The translations under genes and the position numbers were made by a program. Below, one piece after another: positions 1 to 9,005 of a DNA stretch of 10,005 nucleotides. This DNA is from JBHHYR01 sp046757585 (lineage in GTDB: Bacteria > Desulfobacterota > Binatia > HRBIN30): positions 1-10,005 of the forward strand of contig JBHHYR010000139.1 in assembly GCA_046757585.1 (NCBI GenBank), given 5' to 3'. Each line of letters starts with the position of its first letter. Within the stretch, counting starts at the first letter, position 1. The notes under the pieces were generated by a model that was not told the origin of the DNA, made no database searches, and saw only the letters and a program-made list of their open reading frames with translations.

Positions 1-12
1 GCTATATGTGCG

Positions 13-2175
<2,163 letters not shown>

Positions 2176-2293
2176 ACGGTCCGTTGAGAGGCTGCTCCGA
2201 AAACCGAGTCCGCGTCTCGAGTGCGGTCTCCCGAGATCCCAATTCGTCATGCCGGCGCATTTTCATCGTGTGTGGCTGCACCGAAGGTTCATG

Positions 2294-4369
2294 ATGACTG
2301 CTATCCTGGTGGTCGTGAGACGCGTGCGGTCCGCGAAGCCGTGCCGTTTGGGGCTGGTCTTGGTTCTTGCGATACTCGCTGGCTGCGCGAAGCGGCCGGC
2401 GCCCACGACGTTGCATCGAGTGCTGGTGCTGGGATTCGACGGCGTAGACCCGCAGTTGCTCGACCGATTCATGGCAGCCGGGAAGCTGCCTCACTTTGCA
2501 CGCCTCGCTGCGACGGGCAGTTATCAGCCCCTGGCGACGACCATGCCTCCGCAGAGTCCCGTGGCGTGGTCGACCTTCATCACCGGTCTCGACCCGGGCG
2601 GGCACGGCATCTACGACTTCGTCCACCGTGATCCTGCTCCAGCCGGCGGCGGGGCGCTGCTGCCGTATCTGTCGACCTCGCGTGTGGAGGAGGATGGGTA
2701 CCGTCTGACGTTGGGTCCATACGCACTGCCTCTGCGGTCCGGGAAAACCGAGCTGCTGCGTCACGGCACGGCGTTTTGGAACGTGCTCGTGCAGCACGGC
2801 ATCCCGGCCACGGTGCTGAAGATCCCGGCCAACTTCCCGCCGGAGCCCAGTACGGCCCGCACGCTGTCGGACATGGGCACCCCCGATATCCGTGGGACAT
2901 ACGGTACGTTCTCGTTCTACACCTCGGATCCCGCCGACGGTGGCAGTCGCAGTGTTTCCGGTGGCCTCATGCACGTGGTTGACGTGGTCAACAACCACGC
3001 CCACGCCGAGATCCCAGGGCCCGAGAACCCCTTCCGCCGCGATAAGCAGCGCGCCAGCTGCGGGTTCGACGTCTTCGTCGATCCGCAATCCAAGGCGGTC
3101 AAGATCGCAATCGGTGGGCAGGAAATTCTGTTACAGACTGGAGAGTGGAGTGGCTGGGTGCCGGTACAGTTCGACTTGGTTGAAGGCATCGCGAGCGTCC
3201 ACGGCATCGTGCGCTTCCACCTGGAGCAAGTGCAGCCGCATCTGCGGCTGTATACCACCCCGGTCAATATCGATCCGGATCTCCCGGCACTGCCCATTTC
3301 CACCCCGTCGCACTACGCCCATGCGCTCTTCGGGCAGCTTGGGTACTTTTATACGCAGGGCCTGCCGGAAAACACGGCCGCGCTGTCCGCGGGCGTCCTG
3401 AACGACTCCGAGTGGCTCGCGGAGGCCGACGATATTTACGCTGAGCGCTTGCGGCTCTTCGAGTTCGAGCTGCGGCGCTTCCGTACTGGCCTCTTGTTCG
3501 CCTACTTCGGCGGCACCGACCAGGTGTCACACATGTTCTGGCGGACCCTCCCGCAAGACGGGCAGAGCCCGAGGAGCGAGCACGCGGACGCGATTCTCAA
3601 TGCGTACCGTCAAGTGGACGCAGTGTTGGGCCACGCCATGGCAGCGATCGAAGGCGCGCGCAGCGAGTCAGACGAGGTGGACACGACCCTGATTGTGATG
3701 TCCGACCACGGCTTCGCTCCGTGGAAGCGGGCCGTCGAGTTGAATTCCTGGCTTCGGGCGGAAGGCTTCCTCGCTCTGCGGGGGGGAGTGACCGTGGGGC
3801 GAGAGCTCTTCCAGGACGTCGACTGGACGCGTACGCGCGCCTACGGCTTGGGCCTGAACGGACTCTATGTCAACCTAGCGGGCCGAGAACGTTTCGGCAT
3901 TGTGCAGCCGCGCGATCGCGCGCGACTGGTCGCGGAACTCAGCCGGCGGCTCCTGGCCTGGCGCGATCCGAAAACCGGGGCGCACGTCGTTGCTCGTATG
4001 TACCGCCGCGAAGAAATCTACAGCGCTGCGTATCGCGATCTCGCGCCCGACCTGATCGTGGGCTACAGGCGAGGATATAGGGTCTCGAACAAGTCGGCGC
4101 TCGGCGAACTACCAGCGACCCTCATCGAAGACAACAAGAAGAAGTGGAGTGGTGACCACTGCATGGCGGCCGATCAAGTGCCTGGCATCCTGCTGTCCAA
4201 CCGTCCGGTGGCGTCCGCCAGCGTTGCGCTCCAGGATCTCGCGCCAACGATACTGGGCGAATTCGGTATCACGGCGCCGAACGAAATGGTGGGAAAATCG
4301 TTTCTCAGTCCACGGCAACCGCAAGCAGTCGGCCATGCAGTGCAGGTCTCCCATCTGGGTGCACGCTGA
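2294..4369 (+). CDS. Alkaline-phosphatase-superfamily hydrolase, predicted lipoprotein, paralogue of the preceding gene
   Basis: This second hydrolase (691 aa from ATG 2294) aligns with its upstream neighbour along nearly the whole length, for example GKLPHFA, SPVAWS, PVNIDP and DLIVGY in the same order, so the pair is an old tandem duplication. The N-terminus is a lipoprotein signal with lipobox LAGC (C31), which places the enzyme outside the cytoplasmic membrane. Metal-site motifs are LGFDGVD (D49), PPQSPVAWSTF (S88, likely nucleophile), GGTDQVSH (D409, H413), MSDHGF (D471, H472) and WSGDH (H622). ATG 2294 is preferred because GAAGG at 2283-2287 sits six bases before it. ATG 2291 is adjacent, and ATG 2249 adds a poor N-terminal extension without a ribosome-binding site. 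All catalytic residues are present, so it is probably active. The substrate is unknown; phosphodiester, phosphonate or sulfate esters are all possible for this fold. Confidence 0.9.
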   Translation: MTAILVVVRRVRSAKPCRLGLVLVLAILAGCAKRPAPTTLHRVLVLGFDGVDPQLLDRFMAAGKLPHFARLAATGSYQPLATTMPPQSPVAWSTFITGLDPGGHGIYDFVHRDPAPAGGGALLPYLSTSRVEEDGYRLTLGPYALPLRSGKTELLRHGTAFWNVLVQHGIPATVLKIPANFPPEPSTARTLSDMGTPDIRGTYGTFSFYTSDPADGGSRSVSGGLMHVVDVVNNHAHAEIPGPENPFRRDKQRASCGFDVFVDPQSKAVKIAIGGQEILLQTGEWSGWVPVQFDLVEGIASVHGIVRFHLEQVQPHLRLYTTPVNIDPDLPALPISTPSHYAHALFGQLGYFYTQGLPENTAALSAGVLNDSEWLAEADDIYAERLRLFEFELRRFRTGLLFAYFGGTDQVSHMFWRTLPQDGQSPRSEHADAILNAYRQVDAVLGHAMAAIEGARSESDEVDTTLIVMSDHGFAPWKRAVELNSWLRAEGFLALRGGVTVGRELFQDVDWTRTRAYGLGLNGLYVNLAGRERFGIVQPRDRARLVAELSRRLLAWRDPKTGAHVVARMYRREEIYSAAYRDLAPDLIVGYRRGYRVSNKSALGELPATLIEDNKKKWSGDHCMAADQVPGILLSNRPVASASVALQDLAPTILGEFGITAPNEMVGKSFLSPRQPQAVGHAVQVSHLGAR

Positions 4370-4392
4370 GGCTGAGCTTCGAGACGTTTTGC

Positions 4393-4400
4393 AAGGAAGG
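4393..4400 (+). promoter_or_regulatory. Ribosome-binding site deciding the start of the small gene
   Basis: AAGGAAGG lies eight bases before ATG 4409. It overlaps the GTG at 4400 and therefore argues against that upstream start. Confidence 0.7.
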
Positions 4401-4408
4401 TGGCGCCG

Positions 4409-4603
4409 ATGTTCAATACGAAGAAGATCACCCTCGAAAAAGCGTTATACGAACGCATTGAACGCCTGGCGGGGCAGGCGGGCTACGCGTCGGTGCAGGA
4501 CTTTGTCGTGCACGTGCTCGAGCAGCAAGCGCGCCAGCTCGAAGAGGCTCAAGACGAGGAAACCATCCGGAAACGTCTCGAAGGACTTGGCTACATCGAC
4601 TGA
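4409..4603 (+). CDS. Small ribbon-helix-helix-like protein
   Basis: This 64-residue protein starts with a short beta-strand-like segment (KKITLE), followed by a helix (about 10-24), a GYASVQDFV turn and helix, and a charged C-terminal helix ending in RLEGLGYID. The strand-helix-helix order and the 'GY.S..dFV' junction resemble ribbon-helix-helix (Arc/MetJ-type) DNA-binding domains, so it may be a transcriptional regulator of its own cluster. This is a fold-level guess. The gene begins 39 bases after the second hydrolase and its TGA overlaps the ATG of the next gene, so it is almost certainly co-transcribed and translationally coupled. It could instead be a small dimeric adaptor, because an LGY-type tail also occurs, as I recall from memory, at the C-termini of some sulfatase-type proteins. 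No toxin partner is visible. Confidence 0.75.
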   Translation: MFNTKKITLEKALYERIERLAGQAGYASVQDFVVHVLEQQARQLEEAQDEETIRKRLEGLGYID

Positions 4604-5418
4604 TGGCCACCGTGCACCGCCTGCTTGCCGGCGGCTTCGCGCTGCTTCTGGATCCGTTCGCTCGGCTTTCACCTCTGGTGGGCCTTACGCTCATCTCGGC
4701 GGCCAGCGGCGTGATCCTGCTGTTTGCCTTTCGGGCCGTTTCGAATCCGAAAGCGATCCGCGCCGCCCGGCAAGCCGTGCAGGCGCACCTATTGGCGGTC
4801 CGTCTCTACCGTCACGATCTCACCGTCGTCTTCCGCGCCCAGCAGGCGTTCCTGCGTGCACTCGCGTTCTACCTCACCAGCATGGTGCTCCCATTTCTGG
4901 TCCTACTGCTCCCCTTCGGTCTCCTGTTCGCCCATCTCGAAGCGCGCTACGGCACTCGCGCCCTCCACCCCGGTGAACGTACCATCGTCAGGGTAATCGG
5001 CACGCCGGAGACACTTGATCACTGGCAGCTGGAAGGGACCACGGGTGTGGTCGTCGACTCGGTGCCGGTGCACATTCCCGCGCGTCATGAGATCGACTGG
5101 CGAGTGCGGGCCGCGCAGGTAGGCCGCTACGAGCTCGCTTTGGTGAACGGCGCACGCCGCGTGCTGAAAACAGTTCGCGTCGCTGGCACGCAGGAGGGCG
5201 CTGCGCCGCGACGAGCGGTCGCCAGCATCACGGCCCTGTTCCTCGCTCCCACCGAGATGCCGATTGATCCCAAGGCCGGCATCGTCAGTATCAGGATTGC
5301 CTATCCGTCCCTCCACCTCGCACTTTTCGGATGGCGGCTGCACTGGATCGTGATCTTCCTGCTGGTGTCCGCGGCGGTGGCACTGCTTCTGCACAAACGG
5401 GCCGGCGTCGAGTTCTGA
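4603..5418 (+). CDS. Three-segment membrane protein with a large extracytoplasmic domain, YidC/EMC3-like layout
   Basis: I do not recognise a characterised family for this 271-residue protein. A first membrane segment lies at about 25-46, then a basic, helical, probably cytoplasmic stretch at about 47-82 with many Arg and Ala. A second segment follows at about 88-112, then a soluble, strand-rich domain at about 113-240, and a final segment at about 246-264 with a short basic tail. Membrane segment, basic helical hairpin, membrane segment is the layout of the YidC/Oxa1/EMC3 (DUF106-like) group, so an insertase- or chaperone-like role is possible; that is inference from topology. The start codon overlaps the preceding stop (TGATG at 4601-4605), which implies translational coupling. 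It is the last gene of the + strand cluster and probably serves the two membrane-associated hydrolases upstream. Confidence 0.8.
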   Translation: MATVHRLLAGGFALLLDPFARLSPLVGLTLISAASGVILLFAFRAVSNPKAIRAARQAVQAHLLAVRLYRHDLTVVFRAQQAFLRALAFYLTSMVLPFLVLLLPFGLLFAHLEARYGTRALHPGERTIVRVIGTPETLDHWQLEGTTGVVVDSVPVHIPARHEIDWRVRAAQVGRYELALVNGARRVLKTVRVAGTQEGAAPRRAVASITALFLAPTEMPIDPKAGIVSIRIAYPSLHLALFGWRLHWIVIFLLVSAAVALLLHKRAGVEF

Positions 5419-5507
5419 CGGCGCGGCGCCGACAGAGCGGCACCCTCCAGGTAGCCTCCCCCAAGCGAGGATTCCCGGAGGTCGTAGATCAGTGTGGCCA
5501 GACCTCT

Positions 5508-5524
5508 GGGGGCGGTCAGCCCCC
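5508..5524. terminator. GC-rich hairpin between convergent genes
   Basis: GGGGGC, a five-base loop and GCCCCC form a perfect 6-bp stem, and the loop contains the stop codon of the - strand flavin reductase gene. It lies about 90 bases after the end of the + strand cluster. It could serve as a transcription stop for either strand, but there is no immediate T-tract, so intrinsic termination is uncertain. Confidence 0.35.
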
Positions 5525-6019
5525 GTAGAAGGTTTTCACACCGAGATCGCCAAGGGTTAGCGTGACGGCATCTGGGCGTCCCGGTGGCTGTTGCGCAACG
5601 CCGGCATCGACGACCTGGCCAACGAAAATGGAGTGATCGCCGCGCTCGACCGTGTCGACCAGGCGGCACTCGACGTATGCAGGCACACTCGCCAGCAGTG
5701 GTGCCCCCGTGCTCCCTCTGCGGCAGGGTTCACCCCCGATCGCGTCGCCGTCGCGCTGTACAGGCTTGAAGAACGCGAAGGCAACTGATTGTTGACCCTT
5801 TCCAAGGATATTCAGCGCAAAGGCGCCGGCATCTTTGATCACGCTGTGCGTTGTCGAATCGGCCTTCACCCCGACCGCAACCAACGGTGGTTCGAAGGCG
5901 GTCTGCGTCACCCAGTTCACGGTGGCCGCAGCAACACGGCCATCGTCGGTCTCTCCGGTCAGCACGTACAGGCCGTACGGAATCATGCGCAGCGCGATCT
6001 TCTTCTCATTCGGATCCAT
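5516..6019 (-). CDS. Flavin reductase family protein (FMN-binding split barrel)
   Basis: This 167-residue protein matches the flavin-reductase-like split-barrel family in length and motif order. It has IPYGLYVLTG at about 13-22, the AATVNWVTQTAFEPPLVAVGV segment split by the usual flavin-contact region (about 31-51), H58 in STTHSVI, FALNILG at about 67-73, and the family's GDHSIFVGQV at about 127-136. Such proteins bind FMN and reduce it or other acceptors with NAD(P)H; some act as the reductase partner of flavin monooxygenases. No monooxygenase is visible nearby, so the partner is unknown. The start at 6019 is fixed by a strong AAAGGAG seven bases upstream; the frame remains open to 6196, but that extension is Arg-rich and overlaps the preceding gene. 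It lies 103 bases downstream of the acetyltransferase gene on the same strand. Confidence 0.88.
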   Translation of the reverse strand: MDPNEKKIALRMIPYGLYVLTGETDDGRVAAATVNWVTQTAFEPPLVAVGVKADSTTHSVIKDAGAFALNILGKGQQSVAFAFFKPVQRDGDAIGGEPCRRGSTGAPLLASVPAYVECRLVDTVERGDHSIFVGQVVDAGVAQQPPGRPDAVTLTLGDLGVKTFYGG

Positions 6020-6026
6020 TCGACGT

Positions 6027-6033
6027 CTCCTTT
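6027..6033 (-). promoter_or_regulatory. Strong ribosome-binding site of the flavin reductase gene
   Basis: On the - strand AAAGGAG is separated from the ATG ending at 6019 by seven bases. It is the best ribosome-binding site in the window and rules out the longer open frame that starts at 6196. Confidence 0.8.
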
Positions 6034-6122
6034 CTTCTCGACTACGCGCCCGTAGCCCAACGGCCGCACCCCTTAGGCACCGAGCGCCAGACACCCACCC
6101 GCTGCTTGTTCTCCTGGGTTCA

Positions 6123-7100
6123 TCACCGCCAATCATCGATGACATAGACGCCAGACCGATTAAAGCCTGGTTCGCTAGACCTCTGCATCGCGACACCCGT
6201 TAGCTCGATGCGGAACCCGCGCGCGAGCAATGTCTCGTAGGCCTCCCGGCGAGCCGTGTTGACGCCGACCACGAGGCGGCCCATGTCCTGCTGCGCCGCA
6301 AGCGTCTCGCAGGCACCGACCATGCGGTCGAAGTCCTCACCGGCATGCAACCCTGACCGCACGGCCGCAAATTTCACGTAGCACGTGTTGCTTCCCGCCT
6401 CGCTGCCCGCCGCGCAGTGACAGGTGGCAAACCCGGCGAGGCGGGCAGCATCCCACAGCAGCACTGTATCACCCAACTCCTGCGCCGCGATCGCTTGGAT
6501 TTCACGCGTCACATCGAGCCCTTCGTAAACGCTGTCGGCCACCGCGCGACAGGCGTCGAGCGCTTCACTTCGCTCGCCCTGCGGGATCTGAGAAAACCGG
6601 GACCACTGAGGCCCGCTGGCGCGTGCGGCGACCGGCTTGGCCATCACTGCGGTGAGAAATCTCGGCCGGAAGCCGAATTTTTGATACAGACTGATGTGTT
6701 TCGGGCTCTCGGCAAACGTGAAGAGACCGGCATCCCGCACCTGCCACTGGTCGAACAGCGCGATGACTGGTTCCATGAGACGCCCAGCGATGCCACGATT
6801 CCAGAAGTCCGGGTGCACGGTCAGGGGCCCGAAGAAAGCGAAACTGCCCCAGTTGGTCGCAAAGTTGGATCCTACCAACTGCCCGTCAAGCTCCCCGCCG
6901 AAGGCAGCTGCTGGGTCCGCCAGCCAGCGACCGCGCACGTAGTCCGCGTCACCCATAAAACTCGCGGGTTCCGGGAGCCCGATGAACGTCCCGAACGCCA
7001 GCCGCATGATGTGATCGGCGGCTGGAAGCTCGCGCTCCCGCAGCGGGCGTACCACCACGTCGGCCCGAGTGCCTACTCGCCCTTGACGTGCCCCTTGCAT
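6123..7100 (-). CDS. Tandem GNAT-family N-acetyltransferase
   Basis: This 325-residue protein is about twice the length of a single GNAT domain and appears to contain two. The N-terminal half carries the acetyl-CoA motif A, LTVHPDFWNRGIAGRL (about 93-108, with RGIAG as the pyrophosphate loop), followed by the usual LYQKFGFRP segment (about 138-146). The C-terminal half (about 213-297) repeats the pattern in weaker form: LAGFATCHC, a strand with YVKFAAV, then YETLLARGFR. It would transfer an acetyl group from acetyl-CoA to an amine on an unknown acceptor. The C-terminal half lacks a clean R/QxxGxG/A loop and is probably a degenerate, structural domain. The start is not strongly supported, because only a weak GGA precedes ATG 7100. 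It lies on the same strand as the DCC-family gene upstream, separated by about 240 bases. Confidence 0.85.
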   Translation of the reverse strand: MQGARQGRVGTRADVVVRPLRERELPAADHIMRLAFGTFIGLPEPASFMGDADYVRGRWLADPAAAFGGELDGQLVGSNFATNWGSFAFFGPLTVHPDFWNRGIAGRLMEPVIALFDQWQVRDAGLFTFAESPKHISLYQKFGFRPRFLTAVMAKPVAARASGPQWSRFSQIPQGERSEALDACRAVADSVYEGLDVTREIQAIAAQELGDTVLLWDAARLAGFATCHCAAGSEAGSNTCYVKFAAVRSGLHAGEDFDRMVGACETLAAQQDMGRLVVGVNTARREAYETLLARGFRIELTGVAMQRSSEPGFNRSGVYVIDDWR

Positions 7101-7329
7101 TGTTATCGTCCGAGCCCGTTTGGTAGCACGGCCAGCCGCCTGTGCCTATACAGGGTGAGCAGCAACTCCCAGCGGGCCGCTCACCGATCGGTCGCAGGCT
7201 GCCGCCCGCCGCGCGGACGCCGTCAGCTCGGCTCCCACCTTGTGCCGGTACGGCAGACCGGGGGTGCTACCTTGCCACCGCAGGGCGGCCTGCGGACCGC
7301 CATTGCGACGTCGTTTCGTCGTTGCCTCG

Positions 7330-7346
7330 AAAAACGCCGTCACGGC
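7330..7346 (-). terminator. Possible intrinsic terminator after the DCC-family gene
   Basis: On the - strand GCCG-TGA-CGGC is followed by G and five T residues, and the TGA in the loop is the stop codon of the gene itself. The stem is only 4 bp (5 with a wobble pair), so it is weak. The remaining spacer to the acetyltransferase start (7101-7329) shows no gene and no clear promoter. Confidence 0.3.
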
Positions 7347-7792
7347 AAGAAACGAGCCCGTTCCGCCGTCGATGGTAGTCTGCACGTGTCTCTCTTGCCA
7401 AACCATTGGTAGCGGTGCCGGGCGATCATCCGGTAGACCGGATTGCGAATGCAGCGAGGCACGAGCCGCACCAGACTGAGTAGCCACCACCAGCTACCCA
7501 GCCGCCGGTAGATTTCCAACGACGCGTCTGATTGGTCGTGCACCCCTCGTTCGTCCAGGTACAAGACCGACCACTCGCACGAGTCGTCCGCAAGCGGCGG
7601 AAGCAACCGGCGCGCCGTCTCCCCCTGTAGGGGTGCAAACTGGAAGACGCCCCGCTTGTCGGCGCGCAGAATCACGTCAACGAAACGATTGCACATCACG
7701 CACATGCCGTCGAAAAAGATGATCGGTCGCTCGGTGGGGCGGCTTTCCTCTTCGACGAACTGCTGATCAGTTGTTCCCGTCATACGGGCCAT
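7340..7792 (-). CDS. DCC-family thiol-disulfide oxidoreductase-like protein (DUF393)
   Basis: This 150-residue protein has the family signature near its N-terminus: PIIFFDGMCVMCNRFV, with D28 and the redox-type cysteines C31 and C34 (DGxCxxC). It is followed by the family's FQFAPLQGETAR segment (about 50-61), an aromatic-rich helix (GSWWWLLSLVRLVP) and a basic C-terminus ending in WFGKRDTCRLP. DCC proteins have a thioredoxin-like fold and are presumed to handle disulfides; physiological partners are generally unknown. The length is normal for the family. ATG 7792 is used, with a GGGGG run just upstream; ATG 7783 is an in-frame alternative that leaves the domain intact. It sits downstream of the vapBC pair on the same strand with a 170-base gap, so it is probably transcribed separately. 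Confidence 0.9.
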   Translation of the reverse strand: MARMTGTTDQQFVEEESRPTERPIIFFDGMCVMCNRFVDVILRADKRGVFQFAPLQGETARRLLPPLADDSCEWSVLYLDERGVHDQSDASLEIYRRLGSWWWLLSLVRLVPRCIRNPVYRMIARHRYQWFGKRDTCRLPSTAERARFLP

Positions 7793-7963
7793 CGCAGCCC
7801 CCGCGTCTTCGTTGACCGGTCACGTGCTCCCGCGACAGGCGGCCACGTGTGCCACAGTATTCTCTTGCAACGCCGCCAGCAAACCAAACAGGATGTTCAG
7901 GAAGTCGAGCGAAAAGTTTTTCCGGCTCCGCGCACCGAGAGAGGCGGCGGCTCCGAGCCGACC

Positions 7964-8395
7964 TCAGGACGGAATCAGGCCCTTCGAGAAACCCAGCGGC
8001 CCGGCATTGTCGCGAACGCGCCGATCGGTGCTGGCAATTGCGAGTTCCGGCAGCGCGCGACCGAGCAGGAGCGCACTGGCGAGGTGGATGGCGTCCAAGG
8101 TGCGGACCGGCTCTACGGGGAAGGCGTCTTCCGCACGGCGTGCAACGTCGGGAGTCATTTCGAGGATCGCCCAGGTCGCGGCAGCTTCCATGAACAGCGA
8201 AAGAATGACGGCGCCGTCTTCCCCCGAGATCCTACCGTTACGCTCGGCGCGGCGGAGGACTCGGCGAGTTTCGAGAATCGTCAGGCGCGAGCACGTCACC
8301 TTGTCCGCCCTCGCCAGGGCGGCTCGGATCTCTTCCCCTCGGTCTTCGGCGAACAGCCAGCGGAGAACCGCGCTGGTCTCCGCGTATACCGTCAT
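7964..8395 (-). CDS. vapC: VapC-type PIN-domain ribonuclease toxin
   Basis: This 143-residue protein has a complete PIN-domain pattern: VYAETSAV at the N-terminus (E6), ILETRR with E42, TLDAIHLASAL with D101, and ASTDRRV with D124. These four acidic residues are the expected metal-binding set, except that the first is Glu where Asp is commonest. VapC toxins are Mg/Mn-dependent ribonucleases that cleave tRNA or rRNA and stop translation until held by the cognate antitoxin. The start codon overlaps the antitoxin stop (ATGA at 8392-8395), which gives the coupling typical of type II toxin-antitoxin pairs. The gene appears intact. The RNA target cannot be read from the sequence. The following spacer (7793-7963) holds no gene that I can support. 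Confidence 0.93.
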   Translation of the reverse strand: MTVYAETSAVLRWLFAEDRGEEIRAALARADKVTCSRLTILETRRVLRRAERNGRISGEDGAVILSLFMEAAATWAILEMTPDVARRAEDAFPVEPVRTLDAIHLASALLLGRALPELAIASTDRRVRDNAGPLGFSKGLIPS

Positions 8396-8682
8396 CGATC
8401 TCCGCGTTCCTCTTCGAGAAGATCGGCCGAGGCGACGGAGCGAGTAAGAGGAGAGGGCCTGTACACCGCAGCGCTCTGTTCCAATCCCGTCACTTCTACC
8501 CCGCAGGCGCGCAGACCTTGCAGGGCGCGTTCGACGGGTCCGAGCGCCAGCTCGATCGTCGGCCTGCGTAACTCAGCGACGACGTTTCCTCGGTCGGTAA
8601 TCAGGACGACCTCGCCCGCGCGGACGTCTCGTAGATAGGTACTGAGGCGATTTTTCAGCTCTCGTACAGGCACCGATTTCAT
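8392..8682 (-). CDS. vapB: Phd/YefM-type VapB antitoxin
   Basis: This 96-residue protein begins MKSVPVRELKNRLSTYLRDV and continues with GEVVLITDRGNVVAELRRP. That is the Phd/YefM DNA-binding fold usual in antitoxins paired with PIN toxins. The N-terminal part (about 1-45) would dimerise and bind the operator, while the acidic, disordered-looking C-terminal part (about 70-96, ending ADLLEEERGDR) would wrap the VapC active site. It precedes and overlaps vapC by four bases. A perfect 20-bp palindrome eight bases before its start codon is the probable autoregulatory operator. No proper ribosome-binding site precedes the start, in line with the leaderless reading of the promoter. The assignment as antitoxin is secure; the exact subfamily name is less so. 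Confidence 0.92.
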   Translation of the reverse strand: MKSVPVRELKNRLSTYLRDVRAGEVVLITDRGNVVAELRRPTIELALGPVERALQGLRACGVEVTGLEQSAAVYRPSPLTRSVASADLLEEERGDR

Positions 8683-8688
8683 GTTCTC

Positions 8689-8717
8689 TGTGTAGCCTCA
8701 TGAGGCTACAATTTCAA
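8689..8717 (-). promoter_or_regulatory. Probable vapBC promoter
   Basis: Read on the - strand, TTGAAA (8712-8717) is followed after exactly 17 bases by TACACA (8689-8694). The -10 box ends six bases before the vapB ATG, so the transcription start would fall at or next to the start codon. The match is moderate but the spacing is ideal. Confidence 0.55.
8691..8710. promoter_or_regulatory. Palindromic operator of vapBC
   Basis: TGTAGCCTCATGAGGCTACA is a perfect 20-base palindrome. It fills almost the whole -35/-10 spacer of the predicted promoter and overlaps the -10 box. Binding of VapB or the VapBC complex here would block RNA polymerase, which fits the usual autoregulation of toxin-antitoxin operons. 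Confidence 0.8.
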
Positions 8718-8740
8718 CCACCCCTGTACCGCCCACCTGG

Positions 8741-8760
8741 ATGCCCGCGTTCGCGGGCAT
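8741..8760. repeat. REP-like palindromic hairpin
   Basis: ATGCCCGCGTTCGCGGGCAT has a 9-bp perfect stem around TT and is flanked by CTGG and GACG. This is the well-known form of short intergenic palindromes dispersed in many proteobacterial genomes. Only one copy is visible here. It is probably not a terminator, because no T-tract follows on either strand. Confidence 0.6.
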
Positions 8761-9005
8761 GACGAGCATCCGTCAGGGAAGGCCGCTCAACAGCGATACC
8801 CCGCTGCACAGCGGTGCCTGGCTCGGTGGTGGCCCGCCCCGCCCCCACCCCGTCTGCAGCGTGCGGCGACGCAGCGCCGCCCTCCATGATCGCCGGCCAC
8901 ATCGCCATCACCCCCGTTCCCCGTCGGATGCACGTAGAGGCCGAGCCGCTTCAGCGTGATGGCTTCGAACAGCTTTTCCAGTGGGGACTCATACGTCTTG
9001 GCCGG
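8761..9005. other. Spacer without a supported gene, with a coding-like stretch just after the cytochrome stop
   Basis: No intact gene is supported here. On the - strand, in frame directly after the TAG at 9006-9008, about 28 codons (down to about 8922) read like protein (ESPLEKLFEAITLKRLG followed by LYVHPT), and then become low-complexity Gly/Arg-rich. A short inverted repeat CCGCTG-CA-CAGCGG lies at 8801-8814. The left part next to the REP-like palindrome looks noncoding. Confidence 0.4.

Noticed and set aside
4149..4976. 275-codon + strand frame across three genes
   Set aside because: Arg/Pro/Ser-rich shadow crossing the end of the second hydrolase, the whole small gene and part of the membrane protein gene.
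6020..6196. 59-residue N-terminal extension of the flavin reductase
   Set aside because: Arg-rich, overlaps the acetyltransferase gene, and lies upstream of the strong ribosome-binding site that serves ATG 6019.
6417..7412. 331-codon open frame on the + strand
   Set aside because: It is antisense to the GNAT gene and the end of the DCC-family gene, has a biased composition, and shows no motif.
7830..7865. TTGCTG-N17-TACTGT as a promoter for the DCC-family gene (- strand)
   Set aside because: Spacing is right, but each box matches only half of the consensus, which is not enough in this spacer.
7948..7960. CGGCTCCGAGCCG palindrome after vapC
   Set aside because: Short stem without a T-tract in GC-rich DNA; not distinguishable from chance.
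7847..8638. 263-codon open frame on the + strand
   Set aside because: It is antisense to vapBC, which has clear motifs, an operator and ATGA coupling.
8714..8911. Small - strand frame through the REP-like palindrome
   Set aside because: Its HARERGHPGGR-type translation is the usual false product of such palindromes, not a gene.
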